The notes under the pieces are model-generated. The model was not told where the DNA came from and searched no databases. It saw nothing but the letters and a program-made list of their open reading frames with translations. From Rhizomys pruinosus (lineage: Eukaryota > Chordata > Mammalia > Rodentia > Spalacidae), in assembly GCA_009823505.1 (NCBI GenBank), contig VZQC01000400.1, positions 536,838 to 600,837 of the forward strand: 64,000 nucleotides of DNA, read 5' to 3'. Each line of letters starts with the position of its first letter. The stretch's first letter is position 1. The translations under genes were made by a program, and so were the position numbers. Shown one piece after another: positions 57,098 to 64,000 of the stretch.

Positions 57098-57607
57098 CTT
57101 TGTCCTGGGGTTTGGGGTGCAGGGAGGACTTGGGTTCATTCGACAACCATGGAGTCTGGATGGAACTGCTCTCATTCCAGCTGATGAGAGCTAGCCTGCG
57201 GCGGCTGAGGGAGCCCTGCCTTCTGACCTCTTATTATGAATCTGTATTATACTGTCATTTGATCTTATAACTTCCTGCAGTCTATATTGGATACCATGGC
57301 TCAACATGAAATGAGAAAGTAGATCTAGCAGAGAGGGAACTTTCAGTCTAGAACCAAAGGGATTTAGAGTGGTTATTTTCATTTAATGTCCTTCCAGATT
57401 TCAAAGCCTTTGCAGGCAAAAATTAAACTACTCCCCAGTGGTCCCAGGATACTGTACAGAAGCAGTGTTTGATGATGCAGGGAAAAGAGTGTTTGTGTGT
57501 AGTTGAGAGCAGATTGTGTCTTAGATATTCTTTAAACACAGTTGTGGAAGAGATGAGATGAGGGAAGAACTTGGTCCAAAACTGGAAAACTATTCTATAG
57601 AGCACGT

Positions 57608-57612
<5 letters not shown>
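57098..57612. other. Unassigned sequence
   Basis: No repeat recognised. Confidence 0.4.
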
Positions 57613-57661
<49 letters not shown>

Positions 57662-57670
57662 ACACACACA
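57613..57670. repeat. (CA)n microsatellite
   Basis: About 28 CA units with one TC break. Confidence 0.97.
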
Positions 57671-58118
57671 AATCTAGAAGCGGATTAACTTATAAGGGCC
57701 AAGATGTGATAAAGCTATTTCAAGTATACAGGGAAAATTATTTATTCAATAAATGGTATGGGTAAAATTTTGCTGACCTGTTTGGGAGAAAAATGCTGAA
57801 TTTCCAGTTTATAACATGAACTAAATAATAGTAACTAAAAGGTGAATGTAAGCAAATAAAAACTCAATACAAGCAAACAAACAAGCCCAAATGCAAAGGA
57901 AATACCCACTGTAAACCTATAGGTGTCAAAGGGACAGATTGTTAAATGTGACTACTTTAAGCACAGTCATGTTCTATTTAAAGATATATAATAAGGTTTA
58001 AAAAGTGAGTTCTTGATAAGAAGAAGTACTTGGATCACATAATAGAAAAAAAGAGAATTAATATCCCCCAGAGTTACACCTCTAAAAATGTTGTGCTCCC
58101 TCTGGAAAAATGAGAAAA
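57671..58118. other. Unassigned AT-rich sequence
   Basis: No repeat recognised. Confidence 0.4.
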
Positions 58119-58470
58119 TATACAGCAAGTTCACGAGGTTAAGAAGTAAAGTTGCGCGTCCTTCGCCCCTCCCTTTGCAGTCAAACACTCCAGTTTCCCC
58201 TCGGTAACCTGTTTCCTACTCTTCCCTCTCTCAGGCTCTTTCCCTTTCCCTCCGTGTTTCCTTTCCTTTTTCCTGGATCCTGCAGTTATGTCAGTATATA
58301 TATTCCCATATAAGGGATTGGTGCTAAGACCCACAAATGATGGAGAACATAGGTCACTTGCTTTTTCTGAGTTTGTGATACCTCATAGTATAAAAATTTC
58401 TAGTTCCATTCATTTACCTGCAAATTTCATCTTTCCCTACTGCTGAGTAGAACTCCATTGTGTAAAGGTA
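58119..58470 (-). mobile_element. L1 3' part, inverted 5' segment
   Basis: Read on the minus strand this gives the end of L1 ORF2 (ggagttctactcagcag, tgcaggtaaatgaatgg, cccacaaatgatggagaac reversed) and then a purine-rich 3' UTR start. It abuts a plus-strand L1 3' UTR at about 58471. Confidence 0.8.
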
Positions 58471-59206
58471 CAACATAAGAATGCCTTTCTGAGAGATGCC
58501 CAGCCCTAAGTGACACATCTACAGTGGAATCTCTACACCTAAGGCTCATGAAACATAGAGGAGAGGAACAGGGGATGGAACACTAATACATCCCTTGTCT
58601 CTTCAACAGTGAAGCCTCCTCATGCACACAGAAGCCCACAGCTAGCTATATTTTAGAGAATAAGAGACTGTAGAGTCCATGTCCCCAGATAGGACTCCTA
58701 TATTGAACCTCACTCACCCACCCATGACTCAGGGACCATTGTGGAAGAAGGGGCAGATAATTATAAGAGCCAAGGTTGGTGCATGAACACAAGGAAACAG
58801 AGGCTTCAGGGCTCTGGGAACTTGCTCATGAACTTGCAACAATGGTGACAGTATGCACAAGACCTGTGCTGACTCAATCAGACAAAATCCAGCATAGAAC
58901 TAGGGAAACAGGCAACAGGCTCCAGCCCTAGCCAAGGAACTATTGGAAAATCATTACTGTGGGGTGAGGGAGAGTAGAGATTCTTTAAGGGAGTGACTCC
59001 AGATAGGCTGGCTGGATTCCAGCGGATGAATCTGCACTGAGGGACATCTGGGCATAAATGTTTGACCAGATGGGATTTAATATAAATGACACAGTACCCG
59101 AAATCTATTGTGGTGGGGGCTATGGAGGCCAGGGAGGTGGAGGAGGGCCTAAGTTTGATTAAGATGTATTATGTGAAATGCACAAAACTCAATAAAAATC
59201 AGAGAA
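58471..59206 (+). mobile_element. L1 (Lx-like) 3' UTR, sense segment
   Basis: 'gagagatgcccagccctaagtg', 'gggaccattgtggaagaagggg', 'gtatgcacaagacctgtgctg', 'tgaaatgcacaaaactc' and a terminal 'aataaaaatc' follow the rodent L1 3' UTR order. Together with the inverted piece to its left this is one insertion. Confidence 0.85.
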
Positions 59207-59299
59207 GAAAAATGAAAAAAAGATAAAATTGTCCAATAAATATAAGCATGTTCTACTGTACTGGGAATGAAGGAAATGAGATAGGAAAGAAGAGACAAG

Positions 59300-59338
59300 G
59301 GAGGGAGGGAGGGAGGGGGAGAGAGAGAGAGAGAGAGA
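59300..59338. repeat. (GGGA)n/(GA)n
   Basis: Short purine microsatellite. Confidence 0.9.
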
Positions 59339-59974
59339 CTAGACCAACTTTTGTGTCTGCTTTTCTTCCCCTCCAGTATTAAAAAATTTCTAGTTGTTAT
59401 CAAAATTCTTTGAAATTTTGCCAGTGTGATACACATGGCGGAAGAGATACTTTTTTCAAAACGGATACAAATATAGTTATGCCCAGCTTTAAAAAGGCAT
59501 TGTCTACTAATATAATAATTATGCATATTCTTTAAGAGCAAGTCCATTTTGAGGTATTTCTCCTAACTAGATAATGTGCAAATAAAGAGAGACATAATAC
59601 CTAAGCTATTGTAGCAGTGTTAACAATGAACTGGGACCAGTCTAGCATATCCATTCCTTTGGGAATAGTTTATAATAATGTTCCACTGTACCACAGCTTG
59701 CCGCATAGAAGTATGGATATGGTGAAGTGATAAGAACTGGTACAAACAGACGTCTAGTGCACAGTGAAAAGAAGCAAGTTCTAAAAACCACGTTTAATAT
59801 TAGCTCCCCAGACTTGTATTTTATTCGTCATATGCTTACATCTTTATCAACAAAGAGAAAAGTTTCAGAGAACTTTTCTTTAGGTCTGTTTCTGGGGTGG
59901 GAAAAGAGACTAGGGTTGGGGATTTTTCATTCTGTGTCAGAATTATTTTTCTCTTCAAAAATTTGTTACATTAA
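59339..59974. other. Unassigned AT-rich sequence
   Basis: Frames of 100-132 codons cross it in both directions without support. Confidence 0.4.
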
Positions 59975-60182
59975 AATATTTTGTTATTTTTATTTTATGT
60001 GTAGGGGTGTATTGCCTGTATGTGTATAAGTGCAATGCCTGCAGAGTCAGAGGAAGGTGTTGGATTCCCTCAGAACTAGAGTTACAGACAGTTGCTGGTT
60101 GTCATCTGGGTGCTGGGAATTGAACCTGGGTCCTCTGCAAGAGCAGCCAGTGCCCTTAACCACCGAACCATCTCCCTAGCCC
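59975..60182 (-). mobile_element. B3 SINE
   Basis: Antisense B3: 'gtcagaggaaggtgttgg', 'gtgctgggaattgaacctgg', 'tctgcaagagcagccag', 'ccatctccctagccct'. Confidence 0.85.
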
Positions 60183-60189
60183 TACATTT

Positions 60190-60402
60190 TTATTTATATT
60201 TTGAGTGTGTGCACGTGTGTGTGTGTGTTGGTGTGTGTGTGTGTGTGTATGTGTGTGTGTGTGTGTGTGTGTGAATCTGAGGTCAGAGGGCAACTTGGGG
60301 GAGCTGGTCCTCTCCTTCCACTATGTGGGTCCAGGAATTGAACTCATATCATAAGGCTTGGCGGTAAGTGCCTTTAACTACTGAACCTTCTTGCTTGGCC
60401 CT
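60190..60402 (-). mobile_element. B2/B3-type SINE with (TG)n tail
   Basis: TG array 60217-60272, then 'gaggtcagagggcaacttgg', 'ccaggaattgaactcatatc', 'taactactgaaccttcttgc'. Confidence 0.7.
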
Positions 60403-61119
60403 GTGGCAGAATTCTTTACAAGAGTGTATCTGTCAAGAGTCAACCATTTCAAATATTTTATTTTAGAGTCAAAACTATTTAACTTTATTCATTTTGTGAC
60501 TGTCCATGCTTGATGTGAACAAAAAGTCACACAAAATTGGATTCAATATTCCATTTTGTCACTTTACTATTTATGTGCTCTTTAAATGACTATCAAAATT
60601 CTCTAAGAGGGTTTTTCTCATTCACATAACAGGAAAAGTTGCCTGCTGTAATAATGAAAGGAAATAGCATGTCCAGCCCACCCGGAACTGTTGAGTAGTT
60701 TACAGACATTCATATTGTTCTCTCACATTTGTTTGATCATTCCTCCCCAGCTAAACCTTGTATGCTTCTAGATGCTTTTAGGTAACCAGAAACGCGTTAA
60801 GACCACGAAGTCCTGTTGGCTCTTCAAATGCTCAACCACCCTCCTCTTTCTTCTATTCCCAGCACTCCTAACACGTGTGTTGTACTTAGGAGCCTTTCGC
60901 GGTCTCTGGAGTTCTTTTCTGTTTCCTTGATTCCTTTCTGTCCTTCTCAGACCAAGTCATTTCAACTGCTCTGTCTTTATTTAACTTGATTGTTCCTTCT
61001 GCTATGTCAGATCCACTTTTGCAATCTTCTAGTGAAATGTTCATTAGTGGATTTTTCCCAGTATTTGTTGATTTCTGTCTCTGTTCTCTGGTGGGGCATA
61101 ATTTTCATAATTTCCTTTA
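60403..61119. other. Unassigned sequence
   Basis: About 700 bases, no repeat recognised. Confidence 0.4.
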
Positions 61120-61120
61120 G

Positions 61121-61274
61121 GTTTTTGGGGGTCATTTTTTGAGACAGGGTCTCCCTGTAGCCCCAGCTGGCCTGTAACTCACTATGTAGACCAGGCTGGC
61201 CTTGAACTCACAGAGATCTGTCTGCCTCTGCCTCCTGTGTGCTGGATTTAAAGGCATAAGCCACCAGGCCCAGC
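61121..61274 (-). mobile_element. B1 SINE with probable target duplication
   Basis: Well-preserved antisense B1. Similar 10-12-bp flanks (aatttccttt on the left, aattgccttt on the right) suggest a slightly diverged target duplication. Confidence 0.9.
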
Positions 61275-61285
61275 AATTGCCTTTG

Positions 61286-62399
61286 GTTTTCAATGTAGTT
61301 CTCTGAATATGTTTTTTCAAAAATATATGTATTTATTCTTTGAAGTTTTCATATGTGCATTTAATATCCACACTGAGATCCTATTCATTCCCACCCCCTC
61401 TCTTATTCCCTTTCCACTTCCTCTGGAATCATTCCTCCCCCAAACCACCCCAACCTGTTTTTAAAAGCTGATTTGAAGTCTTTGCTAACTGATCTGCATC
61501 TCCTTGGGGACAGTTTTATTGACTTGTTTTTCTTCTTGTCTCTTGTTCCCTTGACTATCTTGTGATTTTTGTTGCTGTTAACGAAACTGGTCATTTTTCA
61601 TGTAGGGTAACAACTCTGCAAATTAGATTCCTCTGTTCTCGGGATCTAGAGTTCCTGCTCTTGGATGTTGGATCTGTCATCACAGATGCTGCTTGTGATT
61701 TAATGATGTTCCTGATCTAATGTGGCAAAGTCTATACTCCTGGTTGTGTGGGGACCACCGAGGACTCTGCTCTCTCAGCTTGGAGTTCACCTAATGAGTA
61801 CATAGTGAGTTCCTTCATCATTTGGATCCAGTCAGTCTCCCAGACTCTGCAGACAGAGGGATTCTGAATGTACATTAAGACAGGCATTAAATGCTTCGGT
61901 AGGCAGTTTACAGCTTTGCCTTAGGGCTTGAGTGGAGCCTAAAGGTCCATCAGAGGGGAGGGCTTGGGACCTTTGGGGGGACTTTTCCAGGTTTCCGTGC
62001 AACCCTGAGATGGAGACTGCCCTGTTCATATGAATGGTATTGTAGTCCCAGGACCATTTCCGAGCTTTTCGAAGCTCCTGTGCACGTTGTCTCTCTTTTT
62101 ATGTTTCTTTGTTAGCCAGTTTTTCCCCTACGGTTGTAACGATCTCAGGTGGCTGTGATGGGAAACAGCTGCTTTTGACAAATGTTTTTTGACATACGTC
62201 TCCAAGAAAAAGATAGTTCAGCAAGTGAGCTCTGAGTTAGTTGCACAGAAATTGCAACTTAACTTTCCAGGGTAGTGCCAGACAGGTCACGTAATGATGG
62301 CTCCTTGGGGCAGTGACTTTGGAGAACCCCAGGTCCGGCTGCTGCCTTCAGTGGTTGGTAGGGTGCAAGACTTCACTGTAATTTACAGTGGGTTTGTTA

Positions 62400-62405
<6 letters not shown>
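61286..62405. other. Unassigned sequence
   Basis: About 1.1 kb. Part (61320-61460, tcatatgtgcatttaatatcc ...) resembles a pyrimidine-rich motif seen also at 46320-46420, perhaps from a shared old repeat. Nothing else recognised. Confidence 0.4.

Positions 62406-62453
<48 letters not shown>
62406..62453. repeat. (GA)n microsatellite
   Basis: About 24 GA units, adjoining the left end of an LTR-like repeat. Confidence 0.97.
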
Positions 62454-62455
<2 letters not shown>

Positions 62456-62799
62456 TTCCTCATTGTTGTGACAACACATCTGACAAATTTAAGGAAGGAA
62501 GGAAGGGTTTATTTTGGCTCACATGTCAGGTAAGGGCCAGGCAGGAGTATGTGGGGGTTGGTCACGTTGCTTCAGCCAGGAAGCAGGCAGCAATGAATGC
62601 TGTGCTCAGCTAACTTTCTCCTTTTTATTCAGTTCAGGACCCAAACCTATAGAATGATACTGCCTGTATATAGGGTGCATTTTCCACCTCATTTAATCCA
62701 GCTAGATTAAATGCCACTCTCATAGGCATACCCATAGATTTACATCTTAGGTGAGTCTAGATCCTATCATGTTGTTGACAATCAATGTGAGCCATCACA
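62454..62799 (-). mobile_element. LTR-like rodent repeat, 'family C', antisense
   Basis: Antisense of the family seen at 42976: 'gggtttattttggctcacat', 'aactttctcctttttattcag', and a right end gccatcaca (minus-strand start tgtgatggc). Confidence 0.75.
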
Positions 62800-63420
62800 G
62801 ATGCTGTGACAGTAGGGATAGTTTAAGGAATTTATAGTAAACTCTTACAGGACAGATAAAGGGCAGAGCTGTAGGATTTGGAGTAAGACCAGGCCTTCTT
62901 CTGGCAACAATTGACTTCGATTCATGAACTTTGGCTTATTAGTATATCCTTGTAGAGACTGAACATCTAACCAGAGATGGGCCAAGGAACGATGGGGAAT
63001 TCATGATGGACAATTTGACCACATGGTCACTTGCCAGCTCCTGCCTAGATGTTACTTTAGAATAGGACCACATGGCCAAACTTGACCACCATTCAAGAAT
63101 CAGGGTAGAACCACAACTTGAATGAGGGTACAGCTGGGACTCAAATCAGGTCTCTGTCTGGGCAAGGTGGATAATCAAATATGCTACATTGCTTGGGAAA
63201 GCCAAGGTGTTCCTTGATGCTTTCCACCTATACCTCAGAGTGCATCAATAATGCTTCCTTCTGGTTTGTGCCAGAATATGATAACAGGCCATCTTCAAGC
63301 CAGACCTTAGTTTTCTTCCCCTCTGTCACATGGCCAGAGGGAATTTATATTTTCTGTATTTCAAGATATTGGATCATATCTCAGAGATTAGTCCATGAGT
63401 TCCTGAAGACTATTTTATGA
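62800..63420. other. Unassigned sequence
   Basis: No repeat recognised. Confidence 0.4.
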
Positions 63421-63684
63421 TATCTAATATATATATGATATATGATATATAATATATATACAATATATATAATATATAATATACAATATATATAATATAT
63501 TATATATATTATATATGTACAATATTATATATATTATATATAATAATATACATATAATATATACAATAATATATATAATATGTACAATATTATATATATT
63601 ATATATATACAATAATATATACAATAATATATATAATATATAACATATATTATATATATTATATATATATAATATATATATATT
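63421..63684. repeat. AT-only palindromic tract
   Basis: About 260 bases of TATA/ATAATA/TACAATA variants with occasional C or G. Largely self-complementary. Confidence 0.95.
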
Positions 63685-63689
63685 AAAGA

Positions 63690-63751
63690 CAGGAAACAGG
63701 GTCTCTCTGTAGCCCCAGCTGGCTTAGAACTCATCATAGAAACCAGACTGG
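63690..63751 (-). mobile_element. B1 SINE, cut by a B2
   Basis: Antisense B1 piece (acagggtctctctgtagccccagctggc ...) that ends where the B2 starts. The rest lies beyond the window or is lost. Confidence 0.8.
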
Positions 63752-64000
63752 GGGCTGGAGAGATGGCCTAGCGGTTAAGAGCGCCGACCGCTCTTGCAGA
63801 GGACCCGGGTTCGAGCCCCAGCACCCACATGGCGGCTGAGAACGGTCTGAAACTCCAACTCCAGGAGAACTCCAGCTCCAGGGGAATCCGACGCCCACTT
63901 CTGACCTCCGCGGCATTGCACGACACGGGTGCACAGACTTGCATGCAGACAATACATTCGTACACATACAGAAATAAATAAAATTAATTAAAAAAAAATT
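63752..64000 (+). mobile_element. Young B2 SINE reaching the window end
   Basis: Near-perfect B2 with intact A and B box-like regions and the 17-bp internal duplication. The A/T-rich tail runs off the window, so the right target duplication cannot be seen. Confidence 0.95.

Noticed and set aside
63752..63850. tRNA genes, suggested by A and B box-like motifs in B2, B3 and ID copies
   Set aside because: These are tRNA-derived SINE heads; no copy folds as a complete tRNA with a proper anticodon arm as far as I can see by eye.

Overview
This is a mammalian, non-coding stretch of genome. The repeat content (B1, B2, B3, B4/RSINE1 and ID SINEs, rodent L1, many MaLR-like LTRs, long GA/CT and CA/GT microsatellites) points to a muroid rodent. 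The B2 copies carry features that differ from the mouse B2 consensus I know, so a cricetid (vole, hamster, deer-mouse group) is my best guess. I found no host protein-coding exon I could defend: every open frame is short and most lie in repeats. The window reads as intergenic or deep-intronic DNA.

Layout. 1-13.5 kb: scattered SINEs, LTR pieces, an ERVK-like LTR with minus-strand promoter signals (about 3.05-3.28 kb), a solo MaLR LTR with a perfect 5-bp target duplication (5,749-6,107), about 2 kb of unassigned AT-rich DNA (6.5-8.5 kb) and a 27-bp minisatellite (11.67-11.94 kb). 13.5-26 kb: an old L1 3' end, dense SINEs (several nested), a 70-bp tandem repeat grown from an LTR edge and more LTR copies. 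26.3-32.4 kb: one near-complete L1 of about 6.0 kb, plus strand, bounded by a perfect 13-bp target duplication. Its ORF1 and ORF2 are both broken. It sits, with three SINEs, inside an older LTR. 32.4-39.5 kb: LTRs, an old L1 ORF2 piece, SINEs and a GGA tract. 39.5-42.1 kb: a 5'-truncated L1 whose 3' part is about 1.7 kb longer than that of the full L1 and holds decayed open frames I cannot assign.

41,183-52,688 is the most striking part: two head-to-tail copies of the same 5.7-kb sequence, joined at a 21-base C run followed by the single ambiguous base of the window (N at 46,911). The second copy is full of one- and few-base indels in its repetitive parts but nearly identical to the first in unique parts. 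I read this as a likely assembly artefact (overlapping contig ends not merged) rather than a real duplication.

52.7-64 kb: SINEs, microsatellites, a B1 split by an LTR that is itself split by a B2, an L1 3' end with a 5' inversion, a 260-bp AT palindromic tract and a B2 copy reaching the window end. Nothing here forms an operon or pathway; the relations worth recording are insertion order, target-site duplications and the duplicated block. Family names come from recalled consensus features, not a database search, so subfamily labels are tentative.
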